Assembly (NCBI GenBank): GCA_025357635.1
Contig: JANXOV010000042.1
Span: forward strand, 93,869-157,868
DNA: 64,000 nt
Direction of reading: 5' to 3'
From: Pseudomonadota bacterium
Lineage (GTDB): Bacteria > Pseudomonadota > Gammaproteobacteria > Steroidobacterales > Steroidobacteraceae
The translations under genes were made by a program, and so were the position numbers. Shown piece by piece: positions 37,582-48,527 of the stretch (positions are counted from its first letter, which is position 1; each line of letters starts with the position of its first letter). The notes under the pieces were generated by a model, which ran no database searches, was not told where the DNA came from, and saw only the letters and a program-made list of their open reading frames with translations.

Positions 37582-37610
37582 ATTGTAGGAACCGACGCCC
37601 CTTGTGTCAA
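37582..37610 (-). promoter_or_regulatory. Promoter of the str operon
   Basis: On the minus strand TTGACA (37605-37610) and TACAAT (37582-37587) are separated by exactly 17 nt, an almost ideal sigma-70 promoter. The predicted start near 37575 gives a leader of about 100 nt that contains the hairpin at 37494-37523. Confidence 0.8.
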
Positions 37611-37651
37611 GGTAATTGCTGCGTCGCAGCATCAATAAAACCCGCTTCTGT

Positions 37652-38449
37652 TCAGCCGGAACCGCCGTCCGTGCCTACCTTGAGCCGCGCCAGGTACTCG
37701 CGCACCGCCTCCCGGTATCCTTCGCTGCTGGTGACGGTGCGACCGCCGTTCAAGACCAGGATGAAATCCCCACGCGGCGTGCGGCTGATTTCGCGCAAGT
37801 GATTGATATTGACCAGGCAGGAACGGCTGATTCGCAGCATGGGCTCGCTCTGCAGGGTCTTTTCCGCCTGCGCCAGCGTGCTGCGCACATGGTACACGTC
37901 CCGGCCGACGGCCAGTTTGACGTAGTTTCGATCCGCTTCGAGCATTTCAACCTGGGTGACGTCGAGCATGTGCATGCGGCCGCCGCTTTCGGCCAACAAC
38001 CGCGGCCGGTTGTCGGTGGCGGTCCGGGCGCTTCGTTCCAGCCGCGCCAGCAACGCGGCCAGCTCACCGTGCCGCTCTTGGGCCCCGGAGGCGGCGGCGC
38101 GGTGCTGAACCCGGGCGAGGGTTTTCTGAAAGCGCTCCTCATCGAAGGGTTTGAGCAGATAGTCGGTCGCGCTGACCTCGAATGCCTCCAGGGCATACTG
38201 ATCGTAAGCGGTGACGAACACGATGAGCGGCAGCGTTTGCGGGTCCAGCGCGCGCGCCAGCGCCAGACCGGTCATGCCGTCCATCTGAATATCCAGAAAC
38301 AGCAGATCCGGCGGCCGGGCACGAATGGCCTGCAAGGCTGCGCGGGGATCGCCGAACTCGCCGATCAGCGTAAGCTGCGGCGCATTGGCGCAATACTCGC
38401 GCAGCGCGCGGCGCGCTGCCGGCTCGTCATCGACGATGATCACATTCAC
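37652..38449 (-). CDS. LytTR-family response regulator
   Basis: A 265-residue regulator: receiver domain (about 1-120) with the acidic pair Asp7-Asp8 and phosphoacceptor Asp53 (LLFLDIQMDG), then a LytTR DNA-binding domain (about 160-255, including VEMLEADRNYVKLAVG and RISRSCLVNINHL). The start is a GTG at 38449 with GGGGAT upstream; the frame is open to 38536, but that part overlaps the kinase gene. It lies 29 nt after its kinase partner. Confidence 0.9.
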   Translation of the reverse strand: MNVIIVDDEPAARRALREYCANAPQLTLIGEFGDPRAALQAIRARPPDLLFLDIQMDGMTGLALARALDPQTLPLIVFVTAYDQYALEAFEVSATDYLLKPFDEERFQKTLARVQHRAAASGAQERHGELAALLARLERSARTATDNRPRLLAESGGRMHMLDVTQVEMLEADRNYVKLAVGRDVYHVRSTLAQAEKTLQSEPMLRISRSCLVNINHLREISRTPRGDFILVLNGGRTVTSSEGYREAVREYLARLKVGTDGGSG

Positions 38450-38478
38450 TGCCGATCCCCAACCGCCGTCCGTCAAGT

Positions 38479-39615
38479 TCAGCTCACCGAGGCGCCCGCA
38501 TCGCGCAGCTCGGGCAAGTGGATTTCGGCGCACCATACACCGCCCTCGGCCGCGCGTGAACTGAAAGTCGCGCGCGCGCCGAACTGCACCGCCAGGCGTT
38601 CGCGCACATTGCGCGTGCCGATGCCCTCGCCGCTGCCGATTCCGCCGACGGCAGCGGCCGTGTTGACCACGCGCAGTATCAGCTTCTCATTGGCGAGCTG
38701 CGCCTCGACCCGCACGGACACCGGCCCGTCGTGCCCGGCGAGTCCATGCACCACCGCGTTTTCCACCAGCGGCTGCAGGATCAGGCTCGGAACCCACACG
38801 GCGGGGAGCGACTCACGATTCGGTATGAGCACACTGAGACGGTCCGCAAAGCGCTGCTGCTGCAATTCCAGATACAGCTTCACGAACTGCATTTCATCGG
38901 CCAGCGTGGAGAAATCCCGCTCACCGGCCTTGAGCAACCGGCGCAGCAGATCACCGAGCTTCACGATCATGGCCTGCGCGGCCTTTGGCTCCCACGCGAT
39001 CTGACCGTGAATGGCGTGCAGCAGGTTGAACAGCGTGTGCGGGGAGAGCTGCATGCGCAGCGCCGCCAGGCGCGCGGCGCTGAATTCACGCTCCAGCGCG
39101 GCGACCTGCAGCTGCGAAGCGGTGTAGCGCTGGAACAGCGAAAACCCGGTGACCAGCGCTACGCCGAATCCATAGGCGAGAAACATGCTGGTGGCGCTCG
39201 CAAGCCACAGCGGCAGGTTCGTGCCTGAAAACCAATCCGACCAGCCCATGCTTTGCATGTGCTTCATGTCGTGGTGTCCCAGCAGGATCAGCGCGCCTTC
39301 CAGCGCAGGCGAACCCAGAACGGCAAAGGCCATCGCGATGAACAATTGCATCGGCAACGCGTACCACAACGGACGCCAGCGGATTTTCAGGGAGGCCCAG
39401 ACGCTCACCGTCAGCGCGGGAAACAAAAAGACGTGCTGCAGTACGCGCGCATCCCAAGGCGCGAAGTAGCGCTCCGGGCTCATCGCATCGAGGCCCGCGT
39501 TCATGCTGTTGGCGTACAAGATGTTCGACAGCGTCACGTACACCCAGTAGCCGGTCACGATGCCCAGCCTTGGCCAGTAGGACAGTGCGGCCGGCGATTC
39601 TGATTGATCGTTCAT
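38479..39615 (-). CDS. LytS-type sensor histidine kinase
   Basis: A 378-residue kinase with about four membrane helices in the first 190 residues (YWVYVTLSNILYANS, VFLFPALTVSVWASL and others) and a His_kinase-type phosphorylation box LSPHTLFNLLHAIHG, then a HATPase_c domain (LILQPLVENAVVHGL; the G box near GSGEGIGTRNVRERL). No extracytoplasmic sensor domain is obvious. The start is 39615 (MNDQSESP). It pairs with the LytTR regulator downstream. Confidence 0.9.
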   Translation of the reverse strand: MNDQSESPAALSYWPRLGIVTGYWVYVTLSNILYANSMNAGLDAMSPERYFAPWDARVLQHVFLFPALTVSVWASLKIRWRPLWYALPMQLFIAMAFAVLGSPALEGALILLGHHDMKHMQSMGWSDWFSGTNLPLWLASATSMFLAYGFGVALVTGFSLFQRYTASQLQVAALEREFSAARLAALRMQLSPHTLFNLLHAIHGQIAWEPKAAQAMIVKLGDLLRRLLKAGERDFSTLADEMQFVKLYLELQQQRFADRLSVLIPNRESLPAVWVPSLILQPLVENAVVHGLAGHDGPVSVRVEAQLANEKLILRVVNTAAAVGGIGSGEGIGTRNVRERLAVQFGARATFSSRAAEGGVWCAEIHLPELRDAGASVS

Positions 39616-39799
39616 GCCGTGTAGGTTACGGCATGCGCGGCGGATTTCGAGGGCGCCGGTGCCGTTCGGGGACGAACTCGTGACCTGCTGGGACGAACCC
39701 GAGGTCCGCACGCAGAAATGCAACAGCCTGAAGGAGTTTCATACACACATCGCCGGCCGCGGCGAAACGAAGCAAACACCCACACACTTGGAGAGATGT

Positions 39800-40156
39800 A
39801 TGAAAAACGCAGAACTGACCCGAATCATCGCCGGCCGCGCCGCGGCCGCATTGCTCGCACTGGCCGCATGCACCGGCGCGCTGTCCAGCGCCTCCGCGGC
39901 CACGACCGGCAGCGACGTACCGTCGGCCACCGTGCGCTATGCGGATCTTGATTTGTCGACTGACGCCGGCGCCAAGACCCTGTATCACCGCATCGCGTTT
40001 GTCGCAAAACAAGTTTGCCCGGCGGACGACACTCGCGACTTGTCGAGGCTGACCATCGCACGCGCCTGCCAGCAGGCAGCCATCGAACGCGCCGTACGCT
40101 CGATCAACAGCCCGCATCTCGCAGCCGCCCACGCCGCTGCCACGCGCCGCGGCTGA
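39800..40156 (+). CDS. UrcA family protein
   Basis: A 118-residue exported protein: signal peptide (about 1-34, ending SSASA-ATTG), then the UrcA segment VRYADLDLSTDAGAKTLYHR and two conserved cysteines (KQVCPADD, IARACQQA) likely to form a disulfide. UrcA proteins are small, of unknown function, and common in Caulobacterales, Sphingomonadales and Xanthomonadales. The start is 39800; earlier in-frame codons lack a signal peptide. It is divergent from the sensor kinase. Confidence 0.82.
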   Translation: MKNAELTRIIAGRAAAALLALAACTGALSSASAATTGSDVPSATVRYADLDLSTDAGAKTLYHRIAFVAKQVCPADDTRDLSRLTIARACQQAAIERAVRSINSPHLAAAHAAATRRG

Positions 40157-40204
40157 TGCGGGCAATTCAGCCGGCGCACCGACAGGCAGATCGGGCGCCG
40201 GCTG

Positions 40205-40729
40205 CTAGCGCAGGGCCTTGCGCCGATGGACGGAATCCATTGCGGATCTGAGCAGGCGCATGATCCCGAAAAACAATGTTTCCACCAACAGCGCCGCCAT
40301 GAGCGCGGCAATCAGGCCGCACAGAATGGCCGCGGCAGTCAAAGGAACGGTGTATGAGTATGCGTCCAGCGTCTCGCGCAGCAGTTCGCGGTTGGCTTTG
40401 AAGGCGACATGCACGAGCCGGTGCATCAGCGAACCCTGCATTGCCTGCCATTCGCTGCTTAACATCTGCAACCGCAGATAGTTTTGCTCGATGGTGTCCG
40501 CCTCCCGCTTGAACACCGCGTCGCCGCTGCGGCGGTGATGTTCAATCAGGGCGTCGACATCGCCGTGAAACATCTGCTCGGCAATCAGACGAAAGCCTGA
40601 AAAATTCTTCTCCGCCTCCAGGCGGTGCGCATCGACCCGCTTGGCGTACTGGTCGATGACACTCGGCGCCTGCACGCCGACCAACAAGCCGAATGCGAAG
40701 CACAGCAGACGCAGATAGGAACGGAACAT
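40205..40729 (-). CDS. DUF2937 membrane protein
   Basis: A 174-residue protein with an N-terminal membrane segment (YLRLLCFAFGLLVGVQAPSV), a long charged helical region (about 30-120) and a second membrane segment (PLTAAAILCGLIAALMAALL). This matches the DUF2937 family, whose function is unknown. It follows the Fur-family gene by 12 nt on the same strand, so the two may be co-transcribed. Confidence 0.78.
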   Translation of the reverse strand: MFRSYLRLLCFAFGLLVGVQAPSVIDQYAKRVDAHRLEAEKNFSGFRLIAEQMFHGDVDALIEHHRRSGDAVFKREADTIEQNYLRLQMLSSEWQAMQGSLMHRLVHVAFKANRELLRETLDAYSYTVPLTAAAILCGLIAALMAALLVETLFFGIMRLLRSAMDSVHRRKALR

Positions 40730-40741
40730 GCGGCGACTCCT

Positions 40742-41167
40742 TTAGAGTGTTGCCGCCGCTGAGCAATCCGGACAAATTCCGCGGAACACCACGTCAACAC
40801 CCGTCAACTTGAAACCGAACCCGCTGGACGGTCCCAGCGCAAGGCCTTCCTGCCCGGCAGGATGGATGTCGCGGATCAAGCCGCAACGCTCACACACCAG
40901 ATGCTGGTGCGCGCGGTCCACGTTCGGATCGTAGCGGCGCGCACGCCCTTCCACATTCACCACCGCCACTTCACCCAGCGCCACCATTTCGGTCAGCGCT
41001 TTATAGGCCGTGGCGCGGCTGATCTCCGGCAGCTTCGCAATCGCCTGCGCGTGGATCTCATCGGCCGTCAAATGCACGTGATCGCCAGCCAGCACTTCGG
41101 CAATCACTCGCCGCTGAGGGGTCATTTGCCAGCCGCGCGTCGCCAGCCGATGTAACAGATTGCTCAT
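40742..41167 (-). CDS. Fur-family transcriptional regulator (PerR/Fur-like)
   Basis: A 141-residue metalloregulator. The winged helix spans about 1-85 (MTPQRRVIAEVLAG, then ISRATAYKALTEM); the dimerisation domain has the zinc knuckles CERCG and CPDC and the HQHLVC histidines. The start is 41167 (MSNLLHRL); 41179 is an alternative. It is divergent from katG with palindromic operators between them, which suggests it represses katG and itself. Whether it senses peroxide (PerR) or iron cannot be decided from sequence alone. Confidence 0.85.
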   Translation of the reverse strand: MSNLLHRLATRGWQMTPQRRVIAEVLAGDHVHLTADEIHAQAIAKLPEISRATAYKALTEMVALGEVAVVNVEGRARRYDPNVDRAHQHLVCERCGLIRDIHPAGQEGLALGPSSGFGFKLTGVDVVFRGICPDCSAAATL

Positions 41168-41189
41168 ACGCCGAATCATATCAACAATG

Positions 41190-41215
41190 GATAAAATCTG
41201 AAAATAGACTTTATC
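41190..41215. promoter_or_regulatory. Palindromic operator between the Fur-family gene and katG
   Basis: GATAAAaTCT and AGAcTTTATC form an imperfect inverted repeat over 26 nt, 23 nt upstream of the regulator start codon and directly next to the katG -35 box. Its AT-rich symmetry fits a Fur/PerR-family site and suggests autoregulation. Confidence 0.6.
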
Positions 41216-43473
<2,258 letters not shown>

Positions 43474-43480
43474 ACGACAC

Positions 43481-43526
43481 CGACCGCTGCCGCCGTGCAA
43501 ACGCGGCAGCAGCGGTCGTTTTTTTC
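43481..43526 (+). terminator. katG terminator
   Basis: CGACCGCTGCCGC pairs with GCGGCAGC-agc-GGTCG (one 3-nt bulge) and is followed by a run of seven T residues, just after the katG stop. The convergent mmsA ends at 43548. Confidence 0.85.
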
Positions 43527-43547
43527 CAAACTTCGGCAGGTCGAGCC

Positions 43548-45074
43548 TCAGCGCATCGTCGGCATCACAAACGCGGCCTCGCCCTCCGGCGGCGCGGGCC
43601 AGCGCTGCGTCACGGCCTTCATGCGCGTGTAGTAGCGCACGCCTTCCATGCCGTAGATGTGATGATCACCAAACAGCGAGGAGCGCCAGCCGCCGAAGCT
43701 GTAGAAGGCCATCGGCACGGGAATGGCGACGTTCACGCCCACCATGCCGACCTCGATCTCATTGGCGAACTTGCGCGCCACTTCGCCGCTGCGCGTGAAG
43801 ATGCTTGTGCCGTTGGCGAACGAATGCTTGTTGATCAGATCCACCGCAGCCTGCAGCGTCGGCACTCGCACCACGCACAGCACGGGGCCGAAGATTTCTT
43901 CCTTGTAAATGCGCATGTCCGGTTTGACCTTGTCGAACAAACAGGCGCCCATGAAGAACCCTTTCAACTTGGCGAGTTCCGCGGCATTGCGGCCGTCCAC
44001 CGCCAGCACCGCGCCTTCCTGCACGCCGATGTCGACATAGCCCTTGACCTTGTCGCGATGCTGCGCGGTGATCAGCGGACCCATTTCGGTCTCGGGCGCG
44101 TCGGGCGCGCCCATGCGCAGGGTCTTGAGCCGCGTGGAGATGCGGCCGATCAGCACGTCGGCAAGCTGCTCGCCCACCGCCACCGCGACCGAGATCGCCA
44201 TGCAGCGCTCGCCGGCCGAACCGTAGGCGGCGCCCACCAGGGCCTCCACGGTCTGGTCCAGATCCGCATCCGGCATCACCACCATGTGATTCTTGGCCCC
44301 GCCCAGTGCCTGCACGCGCTTGCCCGCGGCATTGCCGGCCTGGTGGATGTGGCGCGCCACCGGCGTGGAGCCCACGAAACTCACCGCGGCGATGCCCGGG
44401 TGCGCCAGCAGCGCATCCACCGCTTCCTTGTCGCCGTTGATGACGTTGAACACGCCGTTGGGCAGCCCCGCCTGTTTGAACAGTTCCGCCAGCAGCAGGC
44501 CCGGCGACGGGTCGCGCTCCGAGGGCTTCAACACGAAGGTGTTGCCGCAGGCGATCGCCATCGGGAACATCCACATGGGCACCATGACCGGAAAATTGAA
44601 CGGCGTGATGCCGACGGCCACGCCCAGCGGCTGGCGCATGCTGTAGGTGTCGATGCCCGTGCCGACATTGTCGCTGTACTCGCCCTTGAGCAGATGCGGA
44701 ATGCCGCAGGCGAACTCCACCACTTCCAGGCCGCGCGTCACTTCGCCGCGCGCATCGCTCACGGTCTTGCCGTGTTCCTTCGAGATCAGCCGCGCCAGGT
44801 CATCGGCGCGCGCTTCCACCAGTTCCCTGAAGCGCGACATGATGCGCGCGCGGCGAAGCGCGGGCGTGCCGGCCCAGCCGGGAAAGGCTTTGGCGGCGGA
44901 CTGGACCGCGGCATCCACCAGCGCCGCATCGGCCAGACTCAGCCGGGCCTGCACCAGACCAGTGGTCGGATTGAACACCTCACAGGTGCGGGCCTGCGCG
45001 GGCGTGACGGGGCCACCGTCGAGCCAATGGCCGATGGTGGGAATCAGGGACTGAATGTTGGGTTGACTGCTCAT
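43548..45074 (-). CDS. mmsA: CoA-acylating methylmalonate-semialdehyde dehydrogenase
   Basis: A 508-residue aldehyde dehydrogenase that converts methylmalonate or malonate semialdehyde to propionyl- or acetyl-CoA in valine, inositol and pyrimidine catabolism. The MmsA type is shown by [20 protein letters not shown], the nucleophile Cys in [17 protein letters not shown], and [13 protein letters not shown]. The start is 45074 (MSSQPNIQS), overlapping the hutI stop as ATGA. Coupling to hutI is unusual, since it is not a step of histidine breakdown. Confidence 0.92.
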   Translation of the reverse strand: MSSQPNIQSLIPTIGHWLDGGPVTPAQARTCEVFNPTTGLVQARLSLADAALVDAAVQSAAKAFPGWAGTPALRRARIMSRFRELVEARADDLARLISKEHGKTVSDARGEVTRGLEVVEFACGIPHLLKGEYSDNVGTGIDTYSMRQPLGVAVGITPFNFPVMVPMWMFPMAIACGNTFVLKPSERDPSPGLLLAELFKQAGLPNGVFNVINGDKEAVDALLAHPGIAAVSFVGSTPVARHIHQAGNAAGKRVQALGGAKNHMVVMPDADLDQTVEALVGAAYGSAGERCMAISVAVAVGEQLADVLIGRISTRLKTLRMGAPDAPETEMGPLITAQHRDKVKGYVDIGVQEGAVLAVDGRNAAELAKLKGFFMGACLFDKVKPDMRIYKEEIFGPVLCVVRVPTLQAAVDLINKHSFANGTSIFTRSGEVARKFANEIEVGMVGVNVAIPVPMAFYSFGGWRSSLFGDHHIYGMEGVRYYTRMKAVTQRWPAPPEGEAAFVMPTMR

Positions 45075-46309
45075 ATTAATAATTTTCCGCTTTGGACCAC
45101 GCCAATACAAGGGTTGGCGCCGAGCCCATAACACAGCTCGGCGGGGCGCTCGATCTGCCACAGGGCAAGGTCGGCCCGCTTGCCGGGACTCAGTACGCCG
45201 CGGTCCTCAAGGCCCAGCGCGCGGGCCGCGTTGCGCGTAACCCCCGCCAGCGTTTCCTCCGGGTTCATGCCGAACAGCGTGCAGGCCATGTTCATGGCCA
45301 GCAGGAGCGAGGTGCAAGGCGAGGTGCCGGGATTGCAATCCGTGGCCACCGCCAGCGGCACCCCCGCACGCCGCAGCGCTGCCACCGGCGGCGGATGGTC
45401 CTGGCGCAACATGTAAAACGCACCCGGCAGCATCACCGCCACCGTGCCGGCGGCGGCCAGGGCGGCGATACCGGCCGCATCGACATATTCCAGATGATCG
45501 GCCGACCAGGCTCCGTGGCGCGCCGCCAATTGCGCCGCGCCCAGATCGCTCAACTGCCCGGCATGCAGATGCACGCCAAGCCCTGCGCCGCGCGCCCGCT
45601 TCAGAAAGCTCTCCGTCTCCTCGAGCGTGAAGGCGATGTTTTCGCAGAATGCATCCACCGCATCGGCCAGCCCTTCACGAATCACCGCATCCAGCCATTC
45701 CCCAGCCACCGCGGCCACGAACTGCGAGCGCCGCTCTTTGTACTCGGACGGCAGCGCATGCAGACCCAGAAACGTGGTGCGCACCGACAGCGGCAGCTCA
45801 TCGCCGAGCGCTCACGCGATGCGCAGCAGCCGCAGCTCCTGCGGCAGGTCCAGGCCATAGCCGGATTTGATCTCGAGGGTGGTCACGCCTTCGGCGCACA
45901 GACGCCGCGCGCGCTGCAGCGCGCTGCGCATGAGCTGCGCATCGCTGGCGGCGCGAGTGGCGTTCACCGTGGACTGGATGCCGTCGCCGGCGCGCGCGAT
46001 CTGTTCATAGCTCGCGCCATTGAGCCGCATCTCAAATTCCTGCGCGCGATTGCCGCCATACACCAGATGCGTGTGGCAGTCGATGAGTCCGGGCGTCACC
46101 CAAAGACCCTCCAATTCGCGCAATCGGGCCCCGCAGGCCGTCGCCTTGGCGCGCGCGGACTGCGCCGTACCGATCCAGGCGATCCGTTCGCCCTTCACGG
46201 CAATGCCGGCATCGCGGATCGCGCCATAGTCACCGCGGTCCGCGGCCATGGTGGCGAGGGTCACGCCGCACAATACATAGTCCCAATCGTCATTGAGGAT
46301 CGCGCTCAT
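45071..46309 (-). pseudogene. hutI: Imidazolonepropionase with an in-frame TGA
   Basis: The 412-codon frame encodes a full HutI, the enzyme that opens 4-imidazolone-5-propionate to formimidoylglutamate, but codon 166 is TGA (45812-45814). Residues 1-165 hold the metal-binding HTH ([20 protein letters not shown]) and end QELRLLRIA; the same frame resumes [20 protein letters not shown] and continues with HLHAGQLSD and the later [10 protein letters not shown]. The context suggests an original CGA codon. Both halves are otherwise intact. It may be a recent mutation, a sequencing error or a suppressed stop. Confidence 0.88.
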
Positions 46310-46323
46310 GGATTCACGCTAGG

Positions 46324-46345
46324 ACATCCATGCAGGTATAGTCAA
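46324..46345. promoter_or_regulatory. HutC-like operator at the hutI/hutF divergence
   Basis: The 13 nt CAGGTATAGTCAA (46333-46345) are the exact reverse complement of half of the operator at 47735-47756. The other half here (CATCCATG) is degenerate. It lies 14 nt upstream of hutI and 4 nt upstream of hutF, so one bound HutC could control both genes. Confidence 0.55.
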
Positions 46346-46349
46346 GGCG

Positions 46350-47738
46350 ATGACGAGCCACCGATTCCAGGCTGCACTGCTGCCGCAAGGCTGGGCCCGT
46401 GACGTGGAGATCGAGGTTTCTGCGCAGGGAACGATCAGCCGCGTCTCCCGTGCAACGCGCGCTGAGGGCGCGCCGCCGCCCGAGGGCATCGCTGTGCCCG
46501 GCATGCCCAATGCCCACAGCCATGCCTTTCAGCGCGCCATGATTGGCGACACGGAATTCAGGCAGAACGCGCGCGACAGCTTCTGGACCTGGCGCCGCGC
46601 CATGTATGGCCTGGCCAATCGCGTGACGCCGCAGGACCTTGCGCTGATCGCCACGCAATTGTTCATCGAGATGCTCAAGGCAGGCTACACATCGGTCGCC
46701 GAGTTTCATTATCTGCACCGGCGCCAGGATGGCGAGGGCTACGGCGCGGACGACAACCCCCTGCACGGCGCCATCCTCGAGGCGGCGCGGCGCACCGGCA
46801 TCGGTCTGACGCTGCTGCCGACCTTGTATCAACACAGCGATTTCGGCGGCAAGCCGCTGCGCGAGGATCAGCGGCGTTTCGGCTTGAGCGTGCGGGAGTT
46901 TGTCCAGGTCATCGCCTGTCAGTCACAGGCTGCCAAGCCGGGCGGCTCGATCCGCTGCGGCGCCGCCTTTCACAGTCTGCGCGCGGTGAGTCTGGGCGCC
47001 ATGCGTGAGGTCATCGCGGAATTGGATCGCATCGATCCGCACATGCCGTTGCACATCCACGTTTCCGAGCAGCAGCTCGAGGTCAATGCCTGCCGGCGTC
47101 TCACCGGCAAGCGGCCGGTGGAATTGCTGCTGCACGAGAATCTGCTGTCGGCGCGCTGGTGCCTGGTGCATGCGACGCATGCCAATCGCGAGGAACTGCG
47201 CGGCATTGTCGATGCAGGGGCAACCGTGTGCGTCTGTCCGACGACGGAGGGCAATCTGGGCGACGGCTTTTTCGACGCCGAGTATTTTCTGGACCTTGGC
47301 GGGCGCCTCGCCATCGGGTCGGACAGCCAGGCCAGTGTGTGTCCGGCGGAGGAACTGCGCTGGTTCGAGTATCAGCAGCGCCTGCGGCGGCGGCGGCGCG
47401 CGGTGCTTGCCAGCCCGGCTCAGCAGCATGTCGGCACGCGCCTGTGGGAGGACTCGGCGGCGGGCGGCGCCCGTGCGCTGGGCCAGCCGGTCGCGGAATT
47501 GAAGGCCGGCGCCCGCGCCGACTGGCTGGTACTCGACCCGATGCACCCCAGCATGGCCGGATCCCCGCCCGAACACCTGCTGGACCGGCTGGTGTTCACC
47601 AGCGCGCGCGAGGCGATCCGCGACGTGGTGGTGGGCGGGCGCTGCGTCATCAAGGACCGGCGGCATGACCTCGACAGCGCCAGCGCCGCCGAATTCAGCG
47701 GCTGGATGCAACAGCAGCTGACGCTGCCGGTCAGTTGA
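46350..47738 (+). CDS. hutF: Formimidoylglutamate deiminase
   Basis: A 462-residue amidohydrolase that releases ammonia from N-formimino-L-glutamate to give N-formylglutamate. Metal ligands: PGMPNAHSHAFQRAMIG (HxH), the later LHIHVSEQQLEV (His/Glu), VHATHAN and IGSDSQASVCPAEELRW. Its presence with hutG defines the five-step hut route. The start is ATG 46350. The stop lies inside the hutC promoter/operator. Confidence 0.94.
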   Translation: MTSHRFQAALLPQGWARDVEIEVSAQGTISRVSRATRAEGAPPPEGIAVPGMPNAHSHAFQRAMIGDTEFRQNARDSFWTWRRAMYGLANRVTPQDLALIATQLFIEMLKAGYTSVAEFHYLHRRQDGEGYGADDNPLHGAILEAARRTGIGLTLLPTLYQHSDFGGKPLREDQRRFGLSVREFVQVIACQSQAAKPGGSIRCGAAFHSLRAVSLGAMREVIAELDRIDPHMPLHIHVSEQQLEVNACRRLTGKRPVELLLHENLLSARWCLVHATHANREELRGIVDAGATVCVCPTTEGNLGDGFFDAEYFLDLGGRLAIGSDSQASVCPAEELRWFEYQQRLRRRRRAVLASPAQQHVGTRLWEDSAAGGARALGQPVAELKAGARADWLVLDPMHPSMAGSPPEHLLDRLVFTSAREAIRDVVVGGRCVIKDRRHDLDSASAAEFSGWMQQQLTLPVS

Positions 47739-47764
47739 CTATACCTGTATATACAAGTTAGGAT
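47735..47764 (+). promoter_or_regulatory. hutC promoter with overlapping HutC operator
   Basis: TTGACT (47735-47740) and TAGGAT (47759-47764) with an 18-nt spacer form a promoter. A 22-nt palindrome with half-sites TTGnnTATAC and GTATAnnCAA (47735-47756) covers the -35 box and spacer; its core TGTATATACA is fully symmetric. TGTATATACA-like sites are known targets of HutC repressors, so autorepression relieved by urocanate is likely. Confidence 0.75.
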
Positions 47765-47797
47765 TCCGCTCAGTTTACAAACCGACGGCGCCAGCGC

Positions 47798-48517
47798 ATG
47801 CCCGACTCGAACACCGCCACCCAACCGCTGTACCTGAAGGTCAAGCGGCACATCCTGTCGAACATCGGCACGGGAAAATGGGCGGCCGCCAGCCGCGTCC
47901 CTTCTGAAAACGACATCGTCAAATCCTTCGGCGTCTCGCGCATGACCGCCAATCGCGCGCTGCGCGAACTGCAGGACGAAGGCATCCTCGTGCGCATCGC
48001 CGGCGTCGGCACCTTCGTGGCGGAAGCCCAGGCGCACGCGCATCCCCTGGAAGTGCGCAACATCGCCGATGAAATCCGCCAGCGCGGCGGCACGCATCGG
48101 GCACAGCTCATCTCCTTGGAAAAGATTCGCGCCGTTGGCGCCCTCGCCGGGGACTTCGGCATCGCGCCGAAATCGCCGCTGTTCTGTTCGGTGATCGTGC
48201 ATCACGAGAACGACAAGCCCATCCAGCTCGAAGACCGCTACGTGCTGCCGCAGCTGGCGCCGGACTATCTGCGCATGGATTTCACGCGCACCACCCCGCA
48301 TGAATACCTGATCAAGGCGGCGCCGCTGCAGGAGGCCCAGCACGTGCTGCGCGCGGTGATGCCTGATGATCGCACCCGCCGGTTGCTGCAGATGAAACGC
48401 GGCGAGCCCTGCCTGTTGGTGCTGCGCCGGACGTGGACGGCCGGCGTCATTGCCTCGGTGGCTCGCCTTCACCACCCCGGTTCCCGCTACGAAATGTCCG
48501 GGCGCTTCCGCCCCTAA
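47798..48517 (+). CDS. hutC: Histidine utilisation repressor
   Basis: A 239-residue GntR/HutC-family repressor: N-terminal winged helix ([40 protein letters not shown]) and a UTRA effector domain ([20 protein letters not shown], then [15 protein letters not shown]) that senses urocanate in known HutC proteins. It precedes hutU by 10 nt and is preceded by its own operator. Confidence 0.93.
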   Translation: MPDSNTATQPLYLKVKRHILSNIGTGKWAAASRVPSENDIVKSFGVSRMTANRALRELQDEGILVRIAGVGTFVAEAQAHAHPLEVRNIADEIRQRGGTHRAQLISLEKIRAVGALAGDFGIAPKSPLFCSVIVHHENDKPIQLEDRYVLPQLAPDYLRMDFTRTTPHEYLIKAAPLQEAQHVLRAVMPDDRTRRLLQMKRGEPCLLVLRRTWTAGVIASVARLHHPGSRYEMSGRFRP

Positions 48518-48527
48518 GGAGTCGACC

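Noticed and set aside
45812..45814. Selenocysteine or other recoding at the hutI TGA
   Set aside because: HutI is not a selenoprotein family; the residue aligns with an ordinary arginine-type position and no suitable SECIS-like hairpin was noted.
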